Positions 36,059 to 48,600 of a stretch of DNA of 64,000 nt are shown in pieces. The notes under the pieces were generated by a model. The model was not told where the DNA came from. It saw only the letters and a program-made list of their open reading frames with translations, and ran no database searches. The position numbers were made by a program, and so were the translations under genes. The stretch lies in the NCBI GenBank assembly GCA_016859345.1, contig CM029131.1, positions 4,894,820-4,958,819 of the forward strand, in the 5' to 3' direction. The stretch comes from Istiophorus platypterus. Taxonomy: Eukaryota; Chordata; Actinopteri; Istiophoriformes; Istiophoridae. Positions within the stretch are counted from its first letter, which is position 1; every line of letters begins with the position of its first letter.

Positions 36059-38428
36059 ATCATGTCGAACAGCATATTTTAAACATCAGCTTTACCTGCG
36101 GGTTCCTCATCTCCTGCCGTGGTGGCCATTGTAACGCTGTCACTTAGCGTGTCCTTTTCATCTTCTCTCCAAGGAGAAGACTCTCCCTCCGGACCATAGC
36201 TGGCAGCAAAGTCATTGTTGTAAGGTTTTTCTTTTTCTTTTTATAGTTGCGCAGGGAAAAATTTAGCTGGTTTGTAGTCTTTCAAGTATACCCTTTCATT
36301 CTGTGCCTCCCTCTATGAAATCTCTGTGTTGAGGAACATCAGAAAATGGTAACTCTGCTGCCTTTTTTCATCCAGATGGAGGCCAAGATTATATATAAAA
36401 CACAGATTATGTGAAAGACTGAACATGACTGGCTGCAGCTTCACGCAGCAAGATGGACAGTGATGCATATCTCTGGGCATTTTTAGGTGAGTATGCGTTA
36501 AAGTGACCTGCTCCGAGATGCATATCTACCCTATACCTGCTTATATGCTTACGTCTCTGCCATTATCTATTCATAGGCAACAGCTCCTTGCATTCATCAG
36601 TCCACTTAGACACTACTTAAGACACATTGTTTTCTTGGTAACCGCATGCGTCGCACAGCTTGGAGCTATGCCTGAGCTTTTAACTGTAAACGCCCACGGG
36701 TAAACACAGATATTTACTGAAAGAAAGCCCTGCAGGATCCTTTTCTGCATAAGAAAACAACTGCAAAACATTTGATCAGTGTACTTTTCTTCATAAGAAG
36801 GTCAGCTTTAAAAGCAGGCTCTCCTAATCAACAATGCAGCAGGCACAAGGTGAATCAGTGCGTCAACGATCCTCACTTCCAAGACATTATTTTTCACAAG
36901 GAACATTCAAGGCTGATATTTTGTCCACTTCCCCCTCACCTTGGCTCTGGGAAGTGTTTCAGGTGGGTGAATCAATAAGGGTATGGCTTTTTGCAAATAT
37001 TCTGATATTGATTTTTTTACATACACTTTTGGCTGAGGCTTTGAATCTCTTATGTTCTTGGGAGTTTGTTCCAACACAGATTAATGACAAAAGCAAGAAT
37101 GTGTGTGGCAGGAACAAGATGTATTTTCCAGCTGGTCTGCAAAATGCCACACTCTTCCCTGCATACGCATAGAACTTACAGTACATACATGCATTTATAT
37201 ACATACCATTATAAAGAGTAGACTAGGGCTGCACCTTGAATGTCAGTGATTTTATCATGATTCAAATTGATCCACTCCTTTGACATTGTGCGAAGATTGA
37301 AAAGAAAAATAATGTCTGCATATCTGATCTCTTCACATCACACAAAGGCCCTAAAGCGTGAGTTCTCAGGTAAAACCCGAGGTTTGAAATAACGGATGTG
37401 ATAAAAGTTTATTAGGGGGCATCCTGCTGTAAAGTTGTGTTATACTGTATCATAACTGAAGCCATGTATAAAGTAGTATTTCTGAAAATTATAGGTAAGA
37501 TGCGATGACGATAAAAGATAAAAATGCTGGATATTTTAATACAGGTGTTTTATAGAAATTACATTTTTTATACAACTTGTTTTCAACAGCAAACACATCT
37601 TTAGTGAAACCCAACGCCAACCATGTTATGTTTCCTAGTAACATTTTGAGGATATGTTATCGTTTAACAAATCTGTCAAGAGCTTTATCACTCCATTTTT
37701 TCTTCATGCTTGTCATTAAGGCCACGGAACACAGAGATTTACATTGGGCTCTTCCCACACTATCAACATGCAGCACAGTAATTCCACCCCTTAAGGCATG
37801 AACACACAAGGACACCGCAACTTCACGTCAAAACCAATTAATGCCAATGGAATTATGGCAATTAAAAGATCTGTTCAAGGATGCAAAATGAATCCATGCA
37901 AATGTTCCACATCAGGTTCAGCACTGGTGAACTCTGACACATGGATACGCACCGCTGACAAAGCTTTTGACCTTTGAGGGGCTGTAGACCCAGAGAGTTC
38001 AAAATAGAGGAAACTACAGCTGAAGCTCCGGCTGTGTTGCATCATCCAACTCAATATCACTTCCTCTGTGGGAGTATTATTGTTCCACAACCGAAGAAGA
38101 GTTTGCAGACAGATATGGGACAGGAAACGATGATACAAATATGTCTTTTGACTAAATTCTGGGAACTTTGTCTCATTAGCAACACAAGTCCTGAGGGCTA
38201 TTGACTAACTGAATAGCACTAGCACAGCAAAGCTAGTAGAGTGAAATGTCATTGCCTGCCTGGCCTGGTATTTGAACATTATATGCCATACAGATGGGAT
38301 CTAATTACTACTTATTAATTACATAACCTCATGTCTCCTTTCAAAATGACCAGCAAAATGACCTCACTGAGAGACAAGAACAAAACTCCTGATACCACCA
38401 GATGGAAGCTCGTGAATTTTCAAACTGC
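36059..38428. other. Noncoding DNA
   Basis: A 112-codon frame at 36834-37172 on the plus strand contains a hydrophobic run (about residues 52-72) but matches nothing I know and is within chance length. No other feature is supported. Confidence 0.5.
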
Positions 38429-38448
38429 CACACACACACACACACACA
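38429..38448. repeat. (CA)10 microsatellite
   Basis: Ten pure CA units. Confidence 0.93.
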
Positions 38449-39724
38449 GTACAGGGCTCAGCCCCAGCTGCATCTACAATGTGAAGACAAGAAGCCAACT
38501 TAAAGTGAACATTATATTAAAGTTCATACGACAACAGACTCAAGGAAGGTGCATTCAAAGCCACTAGTCATCCAATGTAAATAACAAAAGCTAACTAGCT
38601 CTAAACACACTCAGTGAATCTTCATTATCTAATGCCTGAGCTGCTGGGCTTTTAGGCTTATTACTGTAGGCAAATGGGGACAAAAGCTGTCTGTAATTAC
38701 TCCGCTTCCCCAGTGGGTGATGGTGGCATTCTCAGGGAGCTTAGCGGTGGCTTCCCATGTAGCTCTCGCCACAAACCGACTGGGGAGATACAACACATGC
38801 CGCTTTCCCCCGGCTTCCTTTTCCTGGCCTTCTCTCTGCAATTACCCTGCTTGTTTTTCTTTCTCCATTCTGTCATCCTCTCAGATCTGTATCACTGGCG
38901 TGCCGACATTTCTCAGCAACAATAAAATAATGAGAATGACAAATGAGTGAAAAACAGAAAGTGAATGACCTTTACCCATTTATAAACCCTTTTTTCCATG
39001 ACATTTGACCATTTATTAAATAAAAAAAAAAACTGTAAGATTGTGATTAAGATGAAACTATTTTTCTGGTTAGTCACATGCAGAGTCCTTTATAACTACG
39101 TATACATGTAAGAGACTGATAATTAAACCCACTGTGAAACTTTATGATAACATGATCTAATCTGAAAAAAAATATTTTTAACAGACCAAAGAGTTCATTA
39201 AGAAAAGATCAAATCTACATTTTTTAGTAGACAGCTGTTATTAGCAACTACATTTTAGATGGAAATATAATGCATGCAAAGAAGTAGCAATGACAAATGA
39301 TCTAATTAACATAACAGAATTAAGGCATTCTCAGTTTATTTGTAATGTTTAATAGGTTGATATATTTCATAATTTTAGCTCTAAGTCAAATTTTCAGTTA
39401 CATACTCTGTGTAGATTTGTAAAGTTGTAATCAAGAAGAGTACTGATTGTTTTTTATCCGTTACAGCCTACTGCAAAAAAAAAAAAAAAGGCAAGCTGAT
39501 AATGCTCTATGATGTGAAACAGAAACACAGACATCAAGTTGTCGGCATCAATGCTCAGAGAGATAAAACAACACGAGGACAATAAAATCAGGTCTAAGGT
39601 GTCATAAAACTGGATAATAGATCCTAAGACACTGGTACTCGACTGCAGAGTTCAAGTTCTGGATCTCAGACATCATGTATGAGACATCAGACATTAAACG
39701 TCAGATCAGGTAACGTGTTACACA
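38449..39724. other. Noncoding AT-rich DNA
   Basis: No gene recognised. A13 lies near 39475-39489. Confidence 0.55.
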
Positions 39725-40590
39725 ATGTATTCACATCCTTTACTTAGAGTAAGAAAAAGTACCAGTAAAACAATTTAAAAAATACCCCCCAATGCATATA
39801 AAAAGCTTGCATTCAGAATCTTATTTAAGTAAAAATACAAAAGTAATTTTAAAGTAACAAAGTACTCATTCTATAAAAAAATGGATCCCTCATTGTTATG
39901 AAAGTTGGATCGATAAATAAGCTGTATTTTACTGTTGTAGCAGGAAGAGGTGGAGCTAGTTTTAACTACTTCATATACAGTTCAGTAGTTAAGTCCAGTG
40001 GGACCCTCCAAGGGTCACAATATAAATAGGACTGGTTATGAGAGGATCAATGGGGTAGAAAGGATCAACAACAACAACGAGAACAACAAAAACAACAGCA
40101 ATAAAAACGACAAAAACAAGTTCTGCTACGCAAATGTGCATTTATTTTTTAACTTTTCTCTAGAATTTGCTTCTTTTTTAAAAAAAAATTGCACATCTTA
40201 AATATTTAAACTTTTAATCAGCCACTGAAATGAAACCATCTCAGAGGTTTTGAGAGCAAATGTCTGTTTGGTGCAACTGCTGACGCCTCATAGACAGTAG
40301 AAATGTGACAATGGGTCACATCAAGACACCGGCTCAGGCCAAAAAGGTTTGAAATACTGGTTTAACCGTGTATTTTAGGTACTTATCTCGTTTTTTTTAA
40401 TGGAAAATCTAGAAAATAAGTAGTAAGCTGAAGATGTCAGATAAATGAGGTGGAGTAGAAAAGTAACTTAATTTCCCTGTGAAATCCAGTGTAGAGGAAG
40501 TAGATATATGGTGTGGAAGTATAGAGTACCACAGAGTTAAAATACTCAGGAAGGTGCAGTACTTGAGTAAATGTGCTTAGTTACTACATT
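39725..40590 (+). mobile_element. Repeat B, composite dispersed element, copy 2 (near full length)
   Basis: The left part contains 'tcacatcctttacttagagt' and 'gtagcaggaagaggtggag'. The closing part contains 'agataaatgaggtggagtag' and ends 'tacttgagtaaatgtgctta'. Between them, at about 40000-40375, is the second segment ('gggaccctccaagggtcac' through 'aaaaggtttgaaatactgg'), the same one joined to the left part at 26965. The ACT/AGT-rich ends (cctttactta, acttgagtaaatg) are complementary in style, as in an element with terminal inverted repeats. The inner segment splits the outer one, showing a nested insertion. An AAC-rich run lies at 40066-40120. Confidence 0.65.
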
Positions 40591-40627
40591 ATCTTTCTAT
40601 CTGTGGTCCATTTACCATCTACTTCAG

Positions 40628-40670
40628 CTGTATAAGTGGTAAATGGGCTGCACTTATGCAGCGCTTTAGG
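40628..40670 (+). repeat. Short fragment of a 'GGTAAATGG' repeat
   Basis: Reads 'ggtaaatgggctgcacttat' then 'gcagcgcttt', matching the start of a common teleost dispersed repeat as I remember it. It directly adjoins the next repeat fragment. Confidence 0.45.
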
Positions 40671-40915
40671 GCTTTGTGGGTGAGGAGGAAGATTTTAAAT
40701 TCTACTCTGGATTTTACAGGAAGCCAATGCAGAGAAGCTAACACGGGAGATATATGATCTCTTTTCCTAGTTCCTGTCAGTACCCGCACTGCAGCAGTCT
40801 GGATAAGCTGGAGAGTATTTAAAGTTTTGTTGAGACAGGAGATGCAAAATGCAGCTTAGAAGTAACAAAAGGATGGGCTAGTTTTTCTCCATCTTTTTGA
40901 GACAGGATAAACACA
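40671..40915 (+). mobile_element. Repeat C, fragment of a teleost dispersed element
   Basis: Contains 'tttacaggaagccaatgcag', 'tatatgatctcttttcctag', 'gcagcagtctggataagctg' and 'ctagtttttctccatctttt'. I recognise this run as a frequent repeat in teleost genomes, probably part of a larger transposable element. Its class is not evident here. Confidence 0.55.
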
Positions 40916-41660
40916 CTGATGAGACATGGGGGTCACAATTTGGGGTTCGAACCGGTTGGTGAGTGACCAATACCTCCTGAGCCTCAGCCAACACAGTCTG
41001 TTGGAGTCCCAGCACAAACAAACAGCGTCTACATGAGACGGACTAAACATCGGTGCCAACGAGTAGCTGAAATGAGAATGCCGGTTGCTCTTTTGGATCT
41101 CTTTGGAGGTAAATAGCAAGTGAAAACCACAAAGCATCCCAAGAAAACACAATTTCAAGTCAGAAAGCAAATATTCTCTCTTCTTATTTGTCCTTGAGTC
41201 TTCATTTTAGCATTTTTGTGTCTTTCCATAAAAAAGAACACAAGTTTTTGTTAAAAGAGAAAGCTGTTTACCATTGCTGTAAAAATGTTTTTACTGCCTT
41301 TCATTCTTGTGTAGTTTAACCCTGGTTTATCCTATCAGCTCTCGATGTTCAAACATTATCCCAGGCACTCATGCAGCTGTGGATACAGACACGATCATGG
41401 CGTCCTCGCCATGTCTGCCAACACAAGTGGCAAATATGTTTCTCTTGACCGAGGAAATTATTCTGCAATTCAAACATATTGTCTTCATGTTAAGCTGATC
41501 ACAACCAGAGAATTTGTTATGGCATTGTTGGGCTGGTGTAAGGTGATTCACCTGTGCACCTGGATTTCTAAAGCAGGTTCATCGTAACTAGTGGGATTTC
41601 TGTGTACCCAAGTGATGGATACAAATAACCCTGGCTGGCTGAATAATAACGGCGGCTTAC
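40916..41660. other. Noncoding DNA
   Basis: Frames of 60-104 codons occur on both strands without recognisable similarity. No repeat recognised. Confidence 0.5.
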
Positions 41661-41759
41661 CGTACGTGGAGCAAAGCCACCGTGACGACTCTCCAGTCTG
41701 GAGGAACCTTCAAAACCTCCACCGTCTGTGCCTATTCTCTTCATGAGCTGTAGTTTCAT
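41661..41759 (-). CDS. Candidate internal exon, unrecognised
   Basis: On the minus strand a 99-nt segment (33 codons) is bordered by a strong acceptor-like sequence (ttgcattctcatttcacag) and a good donor (ACG|GTAAGC). It begins with ATG in frame and reads MKLQLMKRIG, then a Gly-rich stretch, then SSRLESRHGGFAPRT. Both borders would be phase 0. The basic/glycine-rich composition suggests a soluble or juxtamembrane region. I recognise no family. The frame is open beyond both borders (81 codons in all), which is weak support. It could form one gene with the other minus-strand candidates at 32291 and 4802, but the phases do not join directly. Confidence 0.3.
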
Positions 41760-44700
41760 CTGTGAAATGAGAATGCAAATCATATTTAGTAGTGTGTGAG
41801 TGTGAACTGGCAAGGCAGAACATTCAATTCAGTCTGATATTACCAACAAGGAAAGGAAGCAGGAAAAGTAAAGCCCTGTGCTGTGTGCTTGTCACAAGTC
41901 CAATAGTACAATGACTGTAATACAGAATGTGAAAAAGGTTTATTCCGCTCATTTCCACACTCATTTTTTTCCGTGAAATCATGTTGAACAAAATAACGAA
42001 CAACTCTATTTGGGACTACTTTACATGGTAATACTGTATTCACACTTTCTGAATAGGACCATTTTGAGACATTTCTTCTAGACCCACGTAGCAGAAAAGT
42101 CTGGGCAGTGACAGACTATTGGTTCCTATGTAAACACAATTTTGATCAAAGATAGAACAGTTTTGGTTATTTCACAGGAGAGATTGCTGTATTTGTGAAT
42201 TCGCCAATTGCTTTTCTCACCGGTTTGAAGTGGGACCAATCAAAGTTAAGCAACATATAAATCCAAATTTGATCACGGCTGTTGGGCTTCTTGCCGATGT
42301 TGCCAGCGCTGTCAGTCAAATATGATTAGACCATACTCATAGAACCTCTCGACAAATAAGAACAACGAATTCAAACTTAAAATCCTGCTTTTTAGCCTTG
42401 AATATTTAATGATAAGAAGAAACTTATAATCCGTGGCAGAGTTTTCAGCTGCTTTAAAAGGAGAATTATAGAATGTAAGACAGCTATGTGCACTGAGCAC
42501 CTTGATCATGCGATGACACACTGTTAAATTAACACAAATAACAGATCGGCTTCCTAAACCTGAGCCTAATGTGCAGAGAAAGCTACTGAAATTATGTCCT
42601 GACCATGTTTTAATGTGAACTATGTGAATAATCTTGTTTTGTAATATATTTTACAGGTTTCCTATGATGGTTTCCATGATGTACTGTATGTTCCTATAAG
42701 TGCCAGAGGGCTTTGGCTAGACACAAGCAAAAGAAAGAATCTGTGCTATGTGAGAGGATTTAGCTGGGCACACATTGCTAGGCTTACTCAATGCCACTGC
42801 TCCATCTGAATTCAACGAGGGACTAACATCAGACCTAATATGGTGCTCCTTTCTTTATGTATATATTTTTAGTTATACACATTAATGTGACAATGGTGCA
42901 GGCAAAAAAACTACCTTGATGCTTCCTGAGGGGTTGAGCAGTCTGATTATCAATAAATATGGAGCTTAAGGAAAAACAGGTTCCCTGTAATCCTGCAGAT
43001 AAACAAGAATTTAATTTATTTACCAAATTTTATCCCATAATGAGACTATCCTCTTCAGTTTTCCAAACTGAAAAGCATTAGTGCCAGCCTGAGCAGATTT
43101 CCACTTTGTAGCAATCTGCCACTTGGTATTGGCTTAACACTCAAAAAGCTACTGAATTTTGGGGTTTAAAAAAAAGAACAGTGTATGATTTTTTGATATA
43201 TATTTTTTTCTCAAGTACTGTACTTGCTGATTGGGACTTTCAAAGCCGATCAAGTTTGAATGATGCAATGGGTTTCTTAATGGACCTCTATGGCATGTAG
43301 CTGGTCCAGCGGTAGAATGGTGACATCTGAAACACACTTGAAATCTTGTGTAAAGCTCCCGACACTTCACAGCTTTCTCACTCTTTCTTGACTTTTATAA
43401 GAATTCAAAACTAAAGACGTTCACTGCAGCCACTTCACCCAAAACGCACGACAGAATTCATTCAGCTTTTTTTTCTTGTATTTTCCCTTGCCAGTTTCTC
43501 TGAAATGGATCTTTCCAGTTTAGAGCTGCATGAACTGATGTCAGTGACCAGAATAAACTTTGATTTTACTTTCGACCATAGGTCGTGCAAGCTGCTAACT
43601 GTTACCTGTCAGCAGGTGAGTTATGTTTAAAACTCTCGGCTGGTTTGAAATAATGCAGCGTTAACTCTAAGTGGATCTGATCGAAAAAGGCAAAAATGGA
43701 TTTATTTTTTTTTCCCTGACCAAAAATACTGAACTGCGAGTGGGAACACTTAAAATGATGAAGTATTTGCAAAGTTTCAGCTATTGAAATCATCACCTAA
43801 TTATACTGCTGATAAACTAATGACTCACATGTGAGTTTGTTATTGCCCCCTGTTCTCCTTACTGTTTTTCTTTACAGCATCATATCCCATGTATTTAAAA
43901 TTCCCCGTATGCAAGCGGAGTTCACCTTCTATTTTATGCTGCTTCTGGCCAACTCCCTGTGTGCCCGTCCTTGTCCCTAAAAAGGTAAAATTTATGACTA
44001 TGTCCTCTATAATCATCATCTCCATGCATGGGTCTACTATTCCTTGCATGGCCTCTTCCTATGCAGGCAGCCGACATCCTTAAGCCAGTGTGTCTTGACC
44101 TCCTGGCTTTAACCTTTCAAAGAGACCTACTTGAACATCTTGACAGCTAAAGTAAACATGCGCCCTTGGCCGCCTGTAGCTACTTTCACACAGGACTGAA
44201 GTACGTTTTAGAGCCTTTTAAAAAGGCCACTGTAATGCCCCATTTAGATGGAGAAAACCACAAGCCTGGGCTATGATGAAATTTTTTTCCCCATTTCCAA
44301 CTCGAGGTGAGCATCTTGAATAAAAATGCCACAGTGCAGCAGAACACTGAATAAAGCATCAGGTCATTCCTAAAATCCTTTTAAATTTATTATAGATCAA
44401 AAGTCATATTTGTTTTTTTGATGAAGTGCATCTCTTGAGACATTAAGTTGTATTTTCTGATCTTCCATATTTCCTTGTTAATCAGTCTAATATTGAGTAT
44501 CTTGAGTGCAGGCTCGGTTGTTTCTGCTGAGATGCTTGAGCTTCTCAGACCTAAGTCTTTTGCTCCATTATCTCCTCCTAACAGGCTTTAGACATATATT
44601 TTGCTGTTCAGCATATTTTAAAAGAAAACATCTCCTTGAGCGCTGCACATCTTTATCTTGAGTAGGTCCACACATATGACCACACATTGAATGGACATAT

Positions 44701-44949
44701 CTTACTCTTCAGTATCAGAGTTTTCTAATTCTAAGTATTGTTTGCAATATTATTATTCAGGGTCATATTTTTTTGCTGGTAGTGTGGCTCTAGAGATGAA
44801 ATTTTCTGTTGGTTGGCTGGTCAATCGATCCCTTTGGTTCAGTCTGAAGGGTTGTACAGACATTCAAGTGCCCAAGAGAAGGCAGACTGCTGATTTGATG
44901 ATGCTCTGACATATCTCTAGTTCCATAAGTTTGAAATTTTCATTTTCAG
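41760..44949. other. Noncoding DNA
   Basis: No gene or repeat recognised. Confidence 0.5.
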
Positions 44950-45650
44950 TTATGTATCTAGAAAAATGTTGGACGGATTCTCATGAAATTTGATGCAAAC
45001 ATCCCTCGTACGGATAGGATAAGTTTTCCTGCTTTTAGCAATTCCAATTTTCCTCTAGCACCATCACAAGGGTGAAATTTGTGGTTTTGAGTAAAGTGTC
45101 TAAGAAAATCAGTTGGATTTATTGCTACTAAATTTTATTCATAGTCGCCCTGGGCTGTAGCCTACAAAGTTTGGTGATCCCCTTCACTTGCCCTCTACTT
45201 CCACAATGAGGTTGAAATTTTTGATGATCACAACGATTCTTTGTCGGGCACCATCAAGAGATTGACATTTGTCGTTTTGAGTGAGACTCTCAACAAGCAC
45301 TGGATGGACTGCCATGACATTTGACAGCGATTTCCCACTCATGATAAACTGTAATCATTCTTATGATTCTTAAACTTTTCATATAGTGCCAGTTCCAGGT
45401 CATTGCATCTGGTTGGTGAATAAAAACCTGATCCCATTCTTATCAGATTTAGCTTTACTTTGTATTTGTAAGAATTTCCAAAATGCTAAACTAAGATGGT
45501 GAGAATGATAAAAATGACACTTTCTAAATATGAGCATGTAAACATTGTGATTATGAGCATATCATTTAGCTCAAAAAACTTTTTTGCCTAAGCAAAGCCT
45601 CAGAGAGGTGCTAGCAGGACTGTAGAGTCTTGTTTCTTTACAGGCTTAAT
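44950..45650 (+). mobile_element. Repeat A, longest copy
   Basis: Holds three successive internal units of roughly 110-130 bp. Each begins with a variant of 'ttggacggattctcatgaaa' (near 44969, 45112 and 45300) and each contains a variant of 'ctctagcaccatcacaaggg' and 'atttgtggttttgagt'. The family tail follows: 'atgctaaactaagatggtga', 'gagcat', 'atttagctcaa', 'agcctcagagaggtgctagca', 'gactgtagagtcttgt'. The internal repetition is typical of the family as I remember it. No coding potential is visible. Confidence 0.75.
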
Positions 45651-48600
45651 TCCATTTATAAGTTTATAGGAGTATAAAATAAATTCGCTAAGTAGCAAAC
45701 ACCCATCACATTGATGCATGCACCTTTATTTCATATGTAATTTCCCATGTACCTGTCATGTTCAGTCTATTGTCAGCTCATGAAACATGAGTAGCCATCT
45801 AAGCTGTCTACCTTAGTTTCGTCTAACAAGCTAATGAGTCTCCAGTGATTTTGATGGTGGAGAGGCTTTCAATAAGAGGCTGGGCAGAACTGTTCTGTGC
45901 TTCACATACCTTTAATACGTCAATCACCTTTATAGGAAACACTAAGCAGCTAATGTTTCGATACAGGTTTTGGTTCCAATGAAATGAGGAGCTGAGTTGT
46001 AGAATTTGAAAGTGGGTTCTGTGATGTGTTATTGCAACATTCCCCACTAATCAGTAGTCATGTGCAGCTTTGGGTTACTCAGAGACTGGAAGTAAGAACT
46101 CATTTGTAACACTTCATTAATACTATTTGTGCAAATTCCATCCGAGCTTGTTTGATAGTTGCCAGACGTCTAGAGAATCCATTAGCAATCACAATCACAG
46201 ACCAGAAAAGCTGATAAACCCAGTGCCTCTAGGAGACGATTTCTCCATGCCCTGGTTCCACAAATGTGAGTACACATTACAGCAGCGAGAGACAAAACGA
46301 GTTGCAACGGCATAAAATTAACCAAATGAACTGCGATTCAACTCGTGCCATTGTAACTCCATAACAATAACGGCACCAGCTGGCTGAGTCATTTGAATTC
46401 CTCCTTATATTTCCAGTAGAACATAAAACACAGGCTCCACTGAAGATACAAGGATGAGTAAGCATATAACTCAACAGAATACAAAAGCATGAGAGGGGGA
46501 ATACGTCATTCGGACAGTGTACGGCTTGTTATTGAAACTGTGCCACTAGCAGCAGGCTCCTTGCAAATTCAGACACGTTGAATTGGTTCAGGGTCTGTGT
46601 GAATGTGGGTTAAAAAGGCACTTTGCAGATTTTACACATCGCGATCAGTTCACTCATACATCATAAAGAGTATTACTCAGCCTCCAAAAATTGTTGCATA
46701 ATGTCATTTGTGGCAGCGGAAGTAAATAAACCTAGTGATGTCTTTTCTTTTTTGTTTGATAGAAAAATAGTGTTTCTTAATCCTTTTAACCTTTAATTAT
46801 TATTTTCATTAGTTATTCAAACTGTATTCAAATTGACTTGAATTCAGAATTTTGATTATCTATATAACATCACTACATGTCAACTAAATAATGCACGTAA
46901 GGAAAAATGCTGCTGTGATGTATCACCCATCTGCGGTGACTTTCTTGGCACTAGGCTCTGCAAGCTCATTTTTATACCATACTGCTAACAACCACAATAG
47001 GGGCTATGAATAGTTGAGGGGCCATATCATGTAGCGGTCACATAACGTGTTTACGCACGTGTGATGGAGTGTGTTTTATAGGGTTGCTGCTGCAGCCCTC
47101 TATGTCAGTCTGTCTTGACTCTCTGTATTAAACTGTAAAGGCACCGCAGGGTGCTGACGGAGCTCAAACCTTTTAGCTGACTCAATGTTTCACAGTCAAG
47201 CCCACTTTGCCAAACGCCAGACAGATGTATCCTCTCCCCGCCCGGTTTGTTATGACCTGAGCAAAGCAAAACTGCACTCGGACCCATAAAAACCAAAGAA
47301 GGATAACAAAGAGAGCTGAAACTTATTTTACAAGTGATGTTGCTGCTGTGGAGCTGTTTTAAAAGGAAGTTTAAATGGCTGAACCTGTCTTCAGATGTAT
47401 ATCTGTCTTAGACGCGGTACCATCTGCTGTTTATGGCGATAACAAACTAGATACTGTAGCCTTTATTAGCAAAAGTAACACCAACCTAAGCACCATTAAA
47501 AAGATTGAGTAACATCAGGCATTCAAGTAAGAAATAGAGGGTCAGTGACGGCTATAGTGTACATGAATATATAAGAGAACATCATTTTCCTCAGTGATTT
47601 ATTGGTAGTCACGGCAACCGACTGCAAAGAAAAGTATCAATGGACAAAATGTGTTGGGAAACAAAACCGTACTAGGTTAGCTGTTGTTACTGCACAGAGG
47701 AAACCAGGGTTCACTGTTATCTGAAGTCGATCTGAACTTTATTTTTCTATGTAATTTATCTGAGCAATGGGGCAGAAAAAAGCAACCGGTTTCCATAGCA
47801 GCCAGCATGGTAGATTAATAGTAAAACAATAATAATAATATAAGACTAATCTGTTCAACCCAAGCTTGTAATATCCTATTAATAATATAATAATACTGCA
47901 GTCCTACTTATATTGTTTTAATGTGAAATCATTGTTGAAGTGGGCTAAAAATTATAAATTGAATTAAAAATGGTCAGTCTTCCATTTGGCTCCTTGATTT
48001 GCTCTGAGCAAATGCAGCCAAAGAAAAATCTACTACTCTGCCCAAAGACCTTCAGAGTCATCTGAGACTGGATGTGAGTTGTTACTCCGGGCTGCGGGAA
48101 AAGTAGATCAGGATGAGTGTCACTTTATAGTTACAGTGGCTTTCCTGGATAAACACAGGCCCAGACGCTGGCATGTACACCGCTGCACAAAATCACTTCC
48201 CCAGTCCCCAGTCGAGTTTGAAGAAGACTCTGAAATACTTCAAATGTTGAGGAATTTGAGAGGAATTTTGTCTTTAAAGTGCTGTAAGGAAAGAGGAAAT
48301 CTTTCTGCTTTATGCAAGTTTTTCAAAGTTCCAAGCTTTGCTGCAAATTCTTACAAGATCTTTGTAGCAGACGCTTAAGTGAGGCAGTTACAGCAGTGTA
48401 AGTTTAAATGATTAAATATGTATAGCTGCACACATGAGGTACAAAAAAAAAATCTGTCCTCAGGAGAAAACAGACAAGCGGACCTCTTTCTTCTGCGGAT
48501 TTAATTTTCTCATCTTTAACATCAACTAGCAGGTCATAAAATAATTCACCAGCTTTTTTTTCCCCCTTTCTCTATGAAACAGGACTACAAAGCAAAAAGG

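Noticed and set aside
36834..37172. 112-codon frame with a hydrophobic run
   Set aside because: One hydrophobic stretch in AT-rich DNA is common by chance, and there is no similarity or splice context.
37215..37320. 'tagggctgcacc', resembling the start of a hAT-type nonautonomous element
   Set aside because: Only the first dozen bases resemble such elements; no terminal inverted repeat or body could be matched.
40935..40960. 'ggttcgaacc', a tRNA T-arm-like motif, also near 52191 and 61311
   Set aside because: No matching acceptor, D or anticodon arms at tRNA spacing.
48079..48378. 99-codon plus-strand frame
   Set aside because: It does not begin with ATG, and neither composition nor borders suggest an exon.
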